Below are positions 42,112 to 54,390 of a stretch of DNA of 64,000 nucleotides, piece by piece. The notes beneath the pieces were generated by a model. That model was not told the DNA's origin. It did no database searches and saw only the letters and a list, made by a program, of their open reading frames with translations. The position numbers were made by a program, and so were the translations under genes. Position 1 is the stretch's first letter, and every line of letters starts with the position of its first letter. Source of the DNA: Acanthochromis polyacanthus (taxonomy: Eukaryota > Chordata > Actinopteri > Pomacentridae); NCBI RefSeq assembly GCF_021347895.1, contig NC_067118.1:40853255-40917254 (forward strand). The letters are read 5' to 3'.

Positions 42112-42409
42112 ATTAGGAGGAACCCACTGCTTTCTGCACAAGTCAAGTTATCCTCATTTCACACTTTGGTCACGTGATGAAAATATGTATGATGACATGT
42201 TTTGTTTTTTTCCGTAACACTCAGCCTTTAGTAATCCTAGGAGCTTCAGTATAAAGCGAGAACCTTAAAGAGAATTCCCAGTTGGCTTTACTGAAGCTCC
42301 AAGGATCACCGAGCAGCTAACCAGATATACGACAAAAGCAGGTGGAGAGTGGACTTATTCTCCCTTCTTTTTGTCTTAACTCAGAGTGAGAACAGCCTCA
42401 GTAGCTGCC

Positions 42410-44114
42410 ATGGCTGCCTTCCTTCATCACTGCCCCTTCTTGAAGTCGGTTCCAAAGCCGGCTTTAAGGAGAACCGGAGTCTTCCTGTTGTCTATGGCGG
42501 ACCAATGCCCCATCATTACCCGTCAGATCACTGTGAGCAGCTCAGCCTCTCTGGAGGCCGAGCTGAGCCTCTCACCCACCAAACTAAAGAATCACCATCT
42601 TCCCATGTTGGACCAGAGGAAGTCGTACGCTCAGACCGCTACTCAGGTCGCTGTGTCGGTATCCAAGGACTGCCCGTTCGTCTCCTCTCAGATCGGGATG
42701 GTCCGAGCCAGCGCTGAGGTTCAGGAGGATGTCCAAGATGGTAGGAGCTGCAGCAAACACACACAACACCAGAATCAGAACTTTAGCAGAAGCAAATCCA
42801 ACATACCAAAAGAGAACACAAAAATCCACATTCAAAGCTCCATTTCCTGCTCTCACAGGTTTGGTGACCTCTCTGTTGAAAGGTTTAAAGAACTCAGTGT
42901 TCCCAGCATCAGCTCAAACCAACACCATCACCCACCTCCTCAAAGACAACATGGGTAAGTTTAATACAGGGTTTCCTTTGGCAAATCCCAAAGCATTGAA
43001 CTGATTCTAAGCCAAACCGTCCTTCCTGCAGTCGGCCCCAGCTACGACTACGACCGCTTCTTCAGCGAGAAGATTGCTGAGAAAAAGAAGGACCACACAT
43101 ACAGAGTCTTCAAGACGGTGAACAGGAGCGCCGAGGTCTTCCCTTTCGCAGAGGATTACTCCATTTCCGGACGGGAAGGCTCCCAGGTGTCCGTCTGGTG
43201 CAGCAACGACTACCTGGGAATGAGCCGGCACCCTCGGGTCCTCGGTGCAATCAGGTAAGAGCAGAAATGGTAGGACTGGAAAGTCACCTTCAGGGTTTTT
43301 GGGTGTTAACGTTTAGATATAGAGGTAAGAAAGTTAGTTCAATGAATGTGCCAAATAATTAAGGATTGAAGGATCTAGACACCTTAGACAAAACCATAGT
43401 TTCAGTTCTTCAAGTCATGGCTCTACTGTAGAAATGAATGTTTGCTGGTTGGTCAGTCAGTGGAACTCCCACCATGGTCCAGATCAATGTTTTTACAGCT
43501 AATGGATGGCTTGCATTAAAATTTGTCTTCCCTGAGGATGAATCCTACTAGTGATCTGACTTTCTATACAGCCACCATCAAGTCATTAAGTGAAACATCT
43601 TGACAGCTACCAGGCGTAAACTAACCGTGACGTCACCCGTTGGTTTCAACGCTGAGAAAATGAAGCCCAGATTTTGCTACTTCCTGGTCGCCGTTTTGGA
43701 TTTTTTGCAGCCAGTGACGTAAAAAGCGTCATCAAACAGGCTGGACCGGAGAGCAACTAGGGGCAGGATTGGCTGAGGACTCTCTTATCCCGCCCACATT
43801 TTACCGCAGAAGCTTCTGTTGCTGTCTATCAAGTATAGCCCCCCCTATCTCCGCCAACTTTAACGATTTATTTAAAATTCAGTATTGATTTATTTTAAGA
43901 TCGGCCACCTGATCTCTCATTTTGACCATGAAAACTGACAGGAAAAAATCCTGAGCTGTAGAACATCAGTCTATCAAATTTATTTTTTTCCAAAAATGAA
44001 TTGGGGTCTATGGAGCAAAAGCTTTTTGGAGCCAACCCTAGCGGACGGCGTGATATTGCAAGTTTTTGACACTTCCGGGTGGGCTTCAGTTCTGGAGCCA
44101 GATGCTACGTCCAC

Positions 44115-44154
<40 letters not shown>

Positions 44155-47100
44155 GTCTATGACAGCTACTGGATAAATGGTCATTGATTTAGGTCATATT
44201 CATAAGGTTAGACTTAGACTTTATTGTCTCCGTGGGGAAATTCTTTTCCACAGCACCATTTTGCTTGATGTACATCAACAGGACAGCAGATATCTAACTT
44301 TGGTGGATCTGTTAACTTTTCACCTCAAACCATCATCTGCTGAACTTTTAATCTGTCCAATGCTTTCACTTATGACCACACATGTACAAACCTAATGAGA
44401 GCAATGGTGCTGAATGCCAGTTATACCTTTATCATTGTATGCTAAAATAGCTATTTTGGTAAACATTACTGCTGCTGAACATCAGCATCATACTGCCCTC
44501 AGATAGTGATAATCTTTTAGTTTTAAGAACATAAAAAAGTCCAAACTGTGATGCAAAATGCAAAGCATTTGTTGTGATATTTTATTGATAGAACCCCAGA
44601 AATTGCAAGGACTAATGAAAAACATAAGCATATGTGTCTTATGTAAGATTATCTGGGCCAGATGTTGCATCTTTTCTGTTCTGGATGTCCTCAGTGAGGC
44701 CCTGGAGAAACATGGTGCAGGAGCAGGTGGGACCAGGAACATCTCCGGCACCAGCAACCTCCACGTGTCTCTGGAGAAGGAGCTTGCTGAGCTACACCGG
44801 AAAGACGCAGCCTTGGTTTTCTCCTCCTGCTTCGTGGCAAACGACTCAACCCTTTTCACTCTGGCCAAGATGCTGCCAGGTAAACACTGATCTGAGCCGT
44901 ATCAACAGAAAACAGAACATCAAAGTTTTCTAAATTATAGAAAACAATAAATGCATCTCACAGTTGATGCATAGAAGTCATCAGCAATGATTCTCTGCGG
45001 TGTGTTCACCGTCACATACAGGGTGCGAGATCTACTCCGATGCAGGAAACCATGCATCGATGATTCAGGGCATCAGGAACAGCGGAGCCAAACGCTTCAT
45101 CTTCCGTCACAATGACAGTAAACACCTGGAAGAGCTGCTGAAAAAGTCAGACCCCAAGACGCCCAAAATAGTGGCATTCGAGACCGTGCACTCAATGGAC
45201 GGTGAGTACCATGAGAGTCCCCATGAAGGTTTTGGTTTGGCCATTTTTTCCTCTCATCTTAGATGCTTAACCTTCCTTGTGAAAGAGGTGCACTAGCAAC
45301 CAAAAGTTTAGACACCTACTCGCGCAGAACAAAAGAACACAGAATTTTAAAGTAATAAATTCAGATTTATGTAGTAAGAAAACAAAATAAGTCATCTTTG
45401 CACGCTCACTTTCTGTTTGGCATTCTTTCAGCCGGCTTTATGAAGTCACCACCTGGTGTACTTTTCCAACATTCTTCAGGGAGTCTATAAGCACTTATTG
45501 GCTGCTTTATGCCGTCCAACTCATTCCAAATCATCTGCACTGGGTTTAGTTTGGGTGATTATGGAGGCCAAGCCATATGATGCAGCACTTAATCACTCCT
45601 GGTTTCTTGGTTTAAAAAAAAAACCCTTGCAGAGTCTGGAGGTGTGTTTAGGCTCATGGGATGCTGAGTCACTACAGGAGGTTGTGGTAGTCACGCTAGT
45701 TCGGTGTGCCTTCAGTTTCAGATACCATCTTTTACTTTCTCTGCATCTCAAAAGGGACAGAAGCTGGAACCAAAGTTTTAAAATCCGGCCTGATCTAATG
45801 TCCTTTTGATGTGTTCCTTGGCCCAAGCAGTTCTCTTCTTCTTACTGGCCTTAGTTAGCCATGGTTCAACCATGAATTCAGTCCTCACCAACAACTGATA
45901 AGGGCTTGTCTAGTTCCTGAAGAACTTGTGCAACTACCAAACGCATTAAGAAAGCAAGAAACTCCATCATTTTAACAAGGAACACCTGCTAATTAAAGAA
46001 CACTCTGAGTGACAGTCTCACGAAGCTGGTTTAGAGATTGCTGTTAGTGTTTAAAGCCGACAGGAAGTTCAAAGATAATCAAGTGGCGACCCAAATTCAG
46101 ACACTCGAGGCCAAAAAAAAAAACTTACCAAACAAAAGAGTGACAAGCAAAGAAACAAAAGAAACACAAAGTAAAAGTCCTTGGGATATCCAAAATCTAA
46201 TCTGTAGCACAGGAAACCCAAAACAAAACAATCCCAAAAGGAGCAACAAACAAACCTGAGGAACAGAAGGAGCACATGGAAGAAATCCAGCAGCTGCAGG
46301 CGGAAAATACAAAGAGGATGAGGCAGGTAACGAGCAGGAAAACAGGAGGGCAAACATGCTGAGTTATATCCAGAGAACTGATTCTGGAGATAAGACACAG
46401 GGGGAACTGGTCAGGCCAATCAAAAGAGGAAGGAGACACACAAATGAAGGAAGTAAAATCACAAGGGACACACAGGAAATGTTTTTACAAAATAAAACAG
46501 GAAACAGAAAAACTCAAGACAAACAAATTATTTTCTGCATAATCTCATAAGTGTTGTTATTGTCTTCAGTTTTATTTTGCATGAAAATATAGGAAACTGT
46601 AAAAGTTATAGAAAACCCCTTGAATAAATCAGTCTCTCTGGAAAATATTTGCACTTCATGAGGATAGAGGCATTTTAAGAATTTCTAATCAGCCAATTGA
46701 ATTTGTTAATTTTTAAAAAAAGTCACAAATAATTTTATATATTTGAAATGGCTTGAAAGAGATCTTTAAGTTGCAGTAATTTACTGAATGTGTTTAAGTA
46801 ATTAATTAGATAAATAGTGGGGAATAAATCTACTAACTTATTCCTTACATACAGAAGAATTTAGATGCATTAAGAAATCTAAATCTTGAAGCTAATTTAC
46901 ACAAGTGATCCAAATTGTATGATGATAAGTAAATTATCAGTCAATGTGAGTCTTTATTAACAAAATTATCTCTCAAATTCACAATTCATAGTTAATCAAG
47001 AGAAAGGCAGATGTGTTTATATTTCTATAATCTACAGTTATTTGGTTAATTATCAGTCATTCATCATCATCTTGATGGAAAAGCTTCACGTTTTGCAGAG

Positions 47101-50100
47101 ATTTCAACATTTCTGAATCAAAACAATGACTACTGTCTCAGCATTTATGCAGATCTTACACAGTGATGACATTTGCAGCTCTAACATCCTGCTGTTCACC
47201 TACACACCGTCCTAATTATACCACCTCTATTCCCTGGGGGCTTCAGGTGCCATATGTCCTCTGGAAGAGCTGTGCGATGTGGCGCACCGTTACGGAGGCC
47301 TGACGTTTGTGGATGAAGTCCACGCTGTGGGCCTGTACGGAGCCCACGGAGCGGGAGTGGGCGAGAGGGACAATGTCATGCACAAGATTGACATCGTTTC
47401 TGGGACCTTAGGTGAGTTTCTTTTAAGAAAATCCACTTTTTGTGTGTTCAAAATCAAAATCAGAATCTGAAAAAAACTTTATGCATCCCGAGGGGCAATT
47501 AGGTAGGCAAAGGCCGACACATTAAGAAAGAAAAAAACACCAAAAAGGTGGATGAGCGAAGGCAGCAGATTATGTGCAGCAGCAGTAACAGTACGAGTGG
47601 TTGCTGCAGAGGTAGCAAAGGCAGCTAAGTGTCAGAGACGTAAAACAGAAGATTATGTGTAGCAATAAATTAAAAATAAAAAAATTAAAATACTAAAAAT
47701 AAAAATTAAAAGATAAATACAACTTAATCAAAGTAAAATTGATATAAAAATATAAAAAATAAAAATTAAATGAAAAATTAAATATAAAAAAGCAAAAATA
47801 AATAAATAAATTTAATTAATTAAAACTGATATAAAAATAAAAATGTAAAAAAGTTAAAATGAATAAAAATTCTTTAAAATATTTTTTTTAAAAGTAATTA
47901 AAAAAATCAGAAACAGCAAGTATATGTCTGACAATGACATTGTAATATTGCACATGAGGACAGCGTAGCTTTTACACATGAACAATATTGCACAGAGCTT
48001 AAGCTTACTGTAACTCCTTAGATATCAGGAGGAGAACAGTATTGAGGACAATGGTCTTCTCTGGAGCTTACAGGCCAAAAAATGACCAAGAAAGGCTGTT
48101 GTTCTGCTTTTTATTGTCACATTTGTCAAAGTTATGATAAACTATCCTATCCTGTTAATAAAAAAATGAACAAAAAGACATATCTGCACTGACAACGCCA
48201 ACACCAGTCGTGTCATTTCTCTTTAACACGAGAGAGGCAAGTCAAGCCACTTCGAACTGACACAAATTAATTGGTTTTCTCCTTGTCTACACTCTCCTTT
48301 GTGCTAACTGACAGTGTCACATTGCCAGCGTAGCAGGAATAAGTGTCAGTGAGCCGGATGCTGCTCTCCTGTTGGTTAGAGGAGGTTCAGGAGAGCCGTC
48401 ATCAGAGGAAGCAGAGGTTTTATCAGCTGGGTGTCGGCTCTACTCCTTCTCTGGCGGCGCTGATAAAAACCATCCTCAGGCAGTCGGTGCAGCATTCTGA
48501 AGGCTGTAAGGAGGCAGAAATCCCTGTAAACGAGTCCTGAATTACAACATTTGAGTTTATTGAGGCGCTGTTAGAAGTGTTCACTCGGTAATAAACACAG
48601 AAACAAGCTCAAGTTGAATTAGAATAATTAACCCTGTGAACTCTGAGCAGATTCTGGCCATTTTATTTGCCGATTTTACTCCTGTGGGCCTGTTTTCTAC
48701 TGCAATATAAAGTCCTGCGTCTCTAAGGAAAAAGTATAACCACAGCTAGAAGTAGGGAGAACTCAAAGATATCTCACAGTTTCAATGTCACTAAAAAAGG
48801 TGCATTTCTTTTACAACAAATTGCCCCAAAAATGGAATCAGCATGGCCAACACTGTTACCAGTACTGAAAAAAATAAATTGTGACTATTTACATTTTAAA
48901 TTAGTTTCTGTACTTTTCCTCTTTTTGCTGTAAGTAAACACAGCCTGCAGTTCAAGCAGAAACTCTGTGCTAAGGAGTGCAGTTTGTTTTTTTTTTTTTT
49001 TTTTTTTACAAGAGCTACTTTGTGCATTAAACACTTTATTTTTGTGATTTTTCTAAAATATGATGCTTAGTATAAAGCAGCAATTTAAGCCTATTTTTGG
49101 CTTTTTTTCTAAAGAAACAATATGTCACACAAGAAATGTTGATCGACTATCAAAAAGTTTGAAATCCGATGATTCTTGATCTGTTTTTTTTTTTACAGCA
49201 ATCTGAAAATACATTCAGTTCATCCAGACTCACAGAAGTAGTGCTAATATTAAGTCTACTAAAATAATGCATAATGAGGGTTTTTCTAAATGTCTTGTTA
49301 TTATATAGAGCAGGAGTGTCAAACATGCGGCCTGTGGGCCAAAAGCGGCCCTCCAGAGGGTCCAATCCGGGCGGCCAGAGGATTTTGTGAAGTGTGAATA
49401 AAGCAGAGAAGACACTAACTGCAGATTGTACATTAGTAAAACTGCACATTTAAAATAATTTGTAGACCATGACAAGTTGTTTAAGTAAAATGCTATATTG
49501 TTTATTGTTCTTTTGTCATTTTGTGTCTAATTTTGTAATATTTTGTCACATTTTTGTTGTTGTTTTTTTGTCTGATTTTCGTCGTTTGTCTCATGCTTTT
49601 GTCGTTTTGTTTCTCATTTTTGTCTTTTGTGTTTCCTTTTTTTCCTCGCTTGCGTTTTTTGTCTTCTCTTTGTCACTTTGTGTTTGACTGTTGTAATATT
49701 TTGTTGTTTTTGGTCTGACTTTTGTCGCTTTGATCATAAAGTAAACGCCTCTATTGTTCAGTTCCAGATGACTAAATGTTTTGTTACTTTGTAGACACTC
49801 TGTGATCTGAAAGGTTTAATGTGGAAATGATAAACTGAGGCTGAATGTTGCTGAAATATAACTTATTTTTCTTCAGAAACTTCAGGCTGTTCATGATGTT
49901 TTGTAAAAAGATAATTCCTTAAATGTGAACAATTTCAGAATGTAGTTTGTTGCACTAAAACAAAGGAAAAATTAGGAGTTGTGGTTATTTATAGGTTATT
50001 ATGCTGTGGTTTTACTGGTCTGGTCCACTTGCGTTCAAATTCTGCTGAATGTGGCCCCTGAACTAAGATGAGTTTGACACCCCTGACACTAATATCAGTA

Positions 50101-53100
50101 AAGAAAAGGTGAAGCATTATTGTGAGGAAATTGTCCTGTAAAGTGTCTATACCTGAGTAAACGTGCCTCCTTTCACTAACAATACAATCAACCTGTCATT
50201 TATTACCATTCCAGGCAAGGCCTTCGGTTGTGTTGGAGGTTACATCGCCAGCAGCGCCGCCCTGGTGGACACGGTGCGCTCCTACGCGGCGGGCTTCATC
50301 TTCACCACTGCTCTGCCCCCGATGGTCCTGGCCGGAGCCCTGGAGTCCGTCCGGGTCCTGAAGAGTCCGGAGGGGCAGGTTCTCCGCCGAGCCCACCAGA
50401 GGAACGTCAAGCACATGAGGCAGCTGCTGATGGACAAAGGCCTGCCTGTGGTCAACTGCCCCAGCCACATCATCCCCATCAGGGTAGGAAGGTTTAACAT
50501 CATTAATGTCAGTGCTGTCTGATCTCCTGATATAATGAAATATGATAGATATATGCAAAACACTTCCCTGAAGATAAAAGGTGTTAAAACTGCATTAACA
50601 GGTTTTCAAACAGGCAGGTTTGCATCTTTTCTTGGGCTTTTTTTTTTTTTTTTTTTTTTTTACAATATTTTAACAGGTTCATGCAAATAATACAATAACT
50701 GATGGCTGAAATCCATTTAGCTGCTTCAGGGTCATAATATTGTGGATGCTGGTTCAACGTCAGACTCACCAAGTAAAAGTACGAGACACTGGAACAGAAC
50801 TGAGCCACACTGAATGTTATAAATACATGTGATTTTCTGTCACTTTAGTCAAAATATCTGCTGTGATGAAGGTTTGTTGTTTACTATGGAGTCTGGAGAG
50901 TGCCACTGGAAGATCTCCAGTGTTTCTAGTCAACTAATTGGGAGATTGTCAGTACAATTCCTGGCCCTTTTGCATGCTGAAGTGCTCTTGAGCAAGACGC
51001 TGATCTCAAAGTTGCATCCTGCAACTTTTTGCAAGTTTTACTAATTTATATGGAGTTTTACTTTTTTTGAAAATATTGACAAGAATTTTCTTGCCAAATT
51101 TGGGAGATTTCTTTAAAATAAAACTTTAAAGGAATTATTTGAATTTTCGTCCTGAAGGTTTTGCGAATTTGCAGAAATTTGGGGGATTTTTAAAAAAATA
51201 AAACTTTAAAGGAATTATTTGTTTTTTTTTTCCTGAAGGTTTAGCAAATTTGCAGAAATTTGGGGATTTTTAAAAAAATAAAACTTGAAAGGAATTATTT
51301 GAATTTTCTTCCTGAAGGTTTTGCAAATTTGCAGAAATTTGGGGGATTTTTTTTTTTGCTGAATTTTTGGATTTTTATCAGACAAGGAAATGATAGTTTT
51401 TGGTGCCCGTAAACGAAGACAACATGAGGGTTAAACTTTGGTATCGGCTTTGATTTGTCCCCAAATGTCCTGATATTACTCCACTAAATGGCCGCCTTTC
51501 GTGGCCCGTCCTGCAGGTGGGAAACGCTGAGCTGAACACCAAAGTGTGCGACATCCTGCTGGAGAGACACAACATCTACGTCCAGGCCATCAACTACCCC
51601 ACGGTGCCTCGCGGTGAAGAGCTGCTGCGTCTGGCTCCGTCTCCCCATCACAACCCCGACATGATGGAATACTTCGTGGGTGAGTGTGAGGATCCTTCCC
51701 GCAATTAGGTCACAGCGGTTCAAGCGAACATCCGATCAAGTTAAGTGGGGACAACGGCCGGCGCGAGTGATTTATGCGTGTCCTCTGGGAGTCTGCCTGC
51801 TGTGAAAGCATTTATCCACTGCCACCTTATACTGCTATGCAAAATGGCAGCACTCGCCGGAATCGGTGACATGAGTAAAGTTCTTCATCCAGTTCCCTCT
51901 GTTCAGCATTGCAGTCAAAAGTTCTTTGCCTTCCAGACCAGTGTCGTCTTCTTGCACCTTCCTTAACGCTGTGATCGGCCTGCCAGCCCTTCTGATTATA
52001 GACTGATTATATTCTCTTCAGTCCTGACCCAACCCGTAGTTCCCCTGATTTTGGTTCATCCACACCACAATTTGCTTCTGTTGTGAGGAATGTGGGTGTA
52101 ATTTTTGACGAGGGACTTAACTTTACGAAGCAGATCAGTTCAGTTGTAAGGGCGAGCTTTTTCCAACTAAGGCTCCTGAGCAGAGTTAAGCCATTCCTGT
52201 CCCGGGCAGATTTGGAAAAGGCTGCTCACGCTTTTATCAGCTCAAGGCTTGATTATTGTAATGTCCTTTACGCTGGACTTAATCATTCACTCCTCCATAA
52301 ACTTCAGTTGGTTCAAAACGCAACAGCACGTCTCAACTCCATCCATCCATCCATCCATTCTCTATACACCGCTTTATCCTCATTAGGGTCATGGGGGGTG
52401 CTGGAGTCTATCCCAGCTGACTCTGGTGAAGGCAGGGGACACCCTGGACAGGTCACCAGTCTGTCACAGGGCTACATATACAGACACACAATCACACTCA
52501 CATTCACACCTACGGACAATTTAGAGTAACCAATTCACCTCAGCATATTTTTGGACTGTGGGAGGAAGCCGGAGTACCCGGAGAAAACCCCCGCATGCAC
52601 AGGGAGAACATGCAAACTCCATGCAGAAAGATCCCAGGCCCACCCCGGGATTCGAACCAGAGATCTTCTTGCTGCAAGGCGAAAGTGCTAACCACCTCCC
52701 CACTGAGCAGCCCCGTCTCAACTCCAACTCCTCAAAATACTCGCACATCACTCCGGTCCTTCAAGCGCTCTACTGGCTCCCGGTGCGCTTTCGAGTCCAG
52801 TACAAGGTCCTGCTGTTGGTGTTTATGGCCATAAACGGGCGTGCCCCTGCCTACATCTCAGAGCTGTCGGCAATTTACCAACCTGCCAGGACACTACGCT
52901 CGTCTAGCCACACCTCCTTAGTTGTCCCCAGGGCAAGATATAGAAAGTTTGGTGACCGCTCTTTTGCCGTTCTTGGCCCTAAGCTCTGGAACTCTCTTCC
53001 GTCACACTTACAGTCCATTTCTGAACTAAATGTTTTTAAATGTCGTCTGAAAACGCACTTGTTCCGTGTAGCGTTTGACGCTTAGCTCCTTTTAGAACTG

Positions 53101-54390
53101 TGTGTTTCTTAAAATGCTTTTACTTATTTTATTTTACTTTGTTAAGCGCCTTGTGCTCCTTTTGGCTGTTGGAAGGCGCTTTATAAATAAAATTTGATTG
53201 ATTGATTGATTCTGATAGCATCAGGTTTCCGTAACAACGACGAGCTGCTTCATTGTGTCCATCCAGGGCTGGTCTACGTTGCCTAATGATGGTTGACCAG
53301 CGTGGATGTGAGCCGTGTCGTGACTTGTTTGTGAGGTGTGATTTCCAGGAGATGTTTTGTACCATCCGTAGCATTCTGGTAGAAGTCCCATCAATCCTTT
53401 CTGAGAGTGTCTTCGTTAGTGACCAGGAGTCGGATCCATAGAGCAAGCCGGATTCCACGCCTTCAATACTCTCATTTTGATGCCGTTTTAATTGGAGATA
53501 CTCATATTTTTGACAGAGATTAATGCTCCCAAAGAATTACCAGTTTTGTTTCTATATCATGTGCTGGCTTGATGTAGCCTCCAAGATAGAGGAAATCATC
53601 AACTTTTTCGATTTCTGACCCGTCTAGAGCTGCAGCGTCTCCTCAGATGTTGGGTTTAGGTGCAGGAACTTGATCCAATCTGTCTTGTTTCTCGCTCTAC
53701 TTGATGCCGAAGGTTTTCTGCTTCACTCGGAGTGTTTTCCAGTGAATGCAAATTCTGGTAGGACTTCTTTGGGGCGTCTTGTACTTTGACGACGCTTTAG
53801 GGTCAGACCATCAGAAGACAAGATTGCATTCCTCAGTGCATGTTCTCAGCAGATGATGAAGAGGAAAGGTGCTAGAAGGTCTCCTTGGAGTACTGAGGTG
53901 TCTATGGAGAAGAGATCTGTGTTGCCTTCAGGAGTCTTGACTACCGCAGAAGTGTTGCCTCATGATGGTTGACAAGTGTGGATGTGAGCCAGCAGAATTT
54001 AAAACATTCTGTTGAGTCGAATGCCTTCTTGAAATCAATGAAAACCAGTGTTGCTTCCTTCTTGTGGTTTAATACCTCCTCAACATTTCGAAGCATTCTG
54101 TAGGGATCTTAAAATTTTTATTTCTCGGTAGCAAAACTCACAATGTAAGTGTGTCCTGACTTTTTAAGCTTTAAAATGGAAATAAATTGATATTTAACGT
54201 CCTACAAATGTGTGTTCCGTTTGCAGATAACCTGGTGGAGGTGTGGCAGGAGGCCGGTCTCCACCTCAACAGCCCGGCTACAGCTTCCTGCACCTTCTGC
54301 GACCGTCCACTGCACTTCGACCTCATGAGCGAGTGGGAGAAATCCTACTTTGGCAACATGGAACCGCATTACATTACCGTGTCTGCATAA
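42410..54390 (+). CDS. alas2: 5-aminolevulinate synthase, erythroid, mitochondrial
   Basis: Coding exons: 42410-42740, 42859-42954, 43032-43254, 44695-44879, 45022-45201, 47247-47411, 50215-50483, 51517-51679 and 54227-54390; 1776 nt, 591 residues (human ALAS2 has 587). A non-coding exon ends at 41440 and exon 2 begins at 42385. The ATG is in a strong context (gccATGG). The enzyme condenses glycine with succinyl-CoA using PLP in the mitochondrial matrix, the first and rate-limiting step of haem synthesis. Haem-regulatory Cys-Pro motifs are at C8, C33 and C88. The catalytic core carries [16 protein letters not shown] sequence, [22 protein letters not shown] with the PLP-ring Asp361, and SGTLGKAFG with PLP Lys395. 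The vertebrate C-terminal extension ends [14 protein letters not shown]. The 5' IRE and GATA motifs identify the erythroid paralogue rather than alas1. All key residues are intact. Confidence 0.97.
43255..44694 (+). other. alas2 intron 4 (between exons 4 and 5) with repeats
   Basis: About 43620-44110 resembles a dispersed fish repeat (gtgacgtcacccgttggttt, gcaagtttttgacacttccg). A (ta)n(ca)n microsatellite is at 44115-44154. A short repeat with gacttagactttattgtctc and gggaaattctttt is at about 44205-44280. No exons are missed here: the phases of flanking exons join directly. Confidence 0.55.
45290..46030. mobile_element. Tc1-related non-autonomous element fragment
   Basis: The block starts caaccaaaagtttagacacc and contains phrases typical of a teleost Tc1-derived family, such as catcactcctggtttcttgg near 45590, ttagccatggttcaaccatg near 45855 and aacacctgctaattaaagaa near 45985. 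It lies in alas2 intron 6. The right terminus is not clear. Confidence 0.5.
46030..47240. other. alas2 intron 6, remaining part
   Basis: About 46030-46530 looks like an interspersed repeat (gaggaaggagacacacaaatg, acaaaataaaacaggaaaca); its class is unresolved. Nothing is recognised in 46550-47240, which is A/T-rich. Confidence 0.4.
47455..47930. repeat. Dispersed repeat tail and A/T low-complexity tract
   Basis: 47455-47560 contains aaaatcagaatctgaaaaaa and tttatgcatcccgaggggca, like the 3' tail of a teleost retroelement. 47655-47930 is nearly pure a/t (taaaaataaaaattaaa). Both are in alas2 intron 7. Confidence 0.55.
47940..49300. other. alas2 intron 7, no gene recognised
   Basis: A segment at about 48635-48800 (ttaaccctgtgaactctgag, gtcctgcgtctctaagga) resembles 10465-10560. 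A T homopolymer of about 20 lies near 48988-49008. The rest is unassigned. Confidence 0.45.
49311..50085 (+). mobile_element. hAT-like element with short minisatellite core
   Basis: Ends are caggagtgtcaaacatgcgg and gatgagtttgacacccctg. The T-rich ttttgtc core is only about 49500-49740, shorter than in the sister copy at 31863-33129. The right half matches 17260-17493. It lies in alas2 intron 7, about 130 bp before the exon encoding the catalytic lysine. Confidence 0.7.
50500..51040. other. alas2 intron 8, first part, nothing recognised
   Basis: A T homopolymer of about 22 lies at 50639-50660. No repeat family or exon is recognised. Confidence 0.45.
51045..51430. mobile_element. TTAA-type element remnant with three tandem internal units
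   Basis: The right end, gaagacaacatgaggg followed by TTAA at 51431-51434, matches the family at 36493-37001. Inside, a unit with tttaaaggaattatttg, cctgaaggttttgc and gcagaaatttggggga is repeated three times at about 80-90 bp spacing. No left terminus is visible. Confidence 0.6.
52000..53213 (+). mobile_element. L2-like LINE 3' end, interrupted by a SINE
   Basis: Translation on the plus strand gives [40 protein letters not shown] and [14 protein letters not shown]. After the insertion it resumes with [20 protein letters not shown] and [20 protein letters not shown], ending at a TAG near 53083. The 3' UTR contains gcgctttataaataaaattt and a (ttga)n tail at about 53195-53211, the usual L2/Maui-type tail. 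The element lies in alas2 intron 9. Confidence 0.85.
52341..52713 (-). mobile_element. tRNA-headed SINE with 12-bp target duplication
   Basis: The flanks cgtctcaactcc at 52329-52340 and 52714-52725 are identical. Read on the minus strand the head is tRNA-like, with an A-box-like gtggttagcac and a B box ggttcgaatcc (about 52650-52660). The body is a common teleost block (gtgacctgtccagggtgtcc, agctgggatagactccagca). The 3' tail is (ggat)n next to the target duplication. The insertion splits the L2 reading frame after TARL. Confidence 0.85.
53214..54110 (-). mobile_element. Non-LTR retrotransposon fragment
   Basis: The minus-strand frame at 53129-53458 reads [20 protein letters not shown] then [17 protein letters not shown] and [11 protein letters not shown], typical of a LINE C-terminal region. 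Near 54010-54060 a minus-strand segment resembles the reverse transcriptase motif [10 protein letters not shown]. Frames are broken throughout. The copy has internal duplication: catgatggttgac...gtgtggatgtgagcc occurs near 53285 and 53961. Confidence 0.65.

Noticed and set aside
42386..42409. Upstream GTG start in frame with alas2
   Set aside because: It would add eight residues from a non-ATG codon only one base into exon 2. The ATG at 42410 has a strong Kozak context and matches the expected vertebrate start.
42349..42717. Alternative plus-strand frame of 122 codons over alas2 exon 2
   Set aside because: The overlapping frame from 42410 has the haem-regulatory Cys-Pro motifs and joins in phase to the catalytic exons; the alternative does not.
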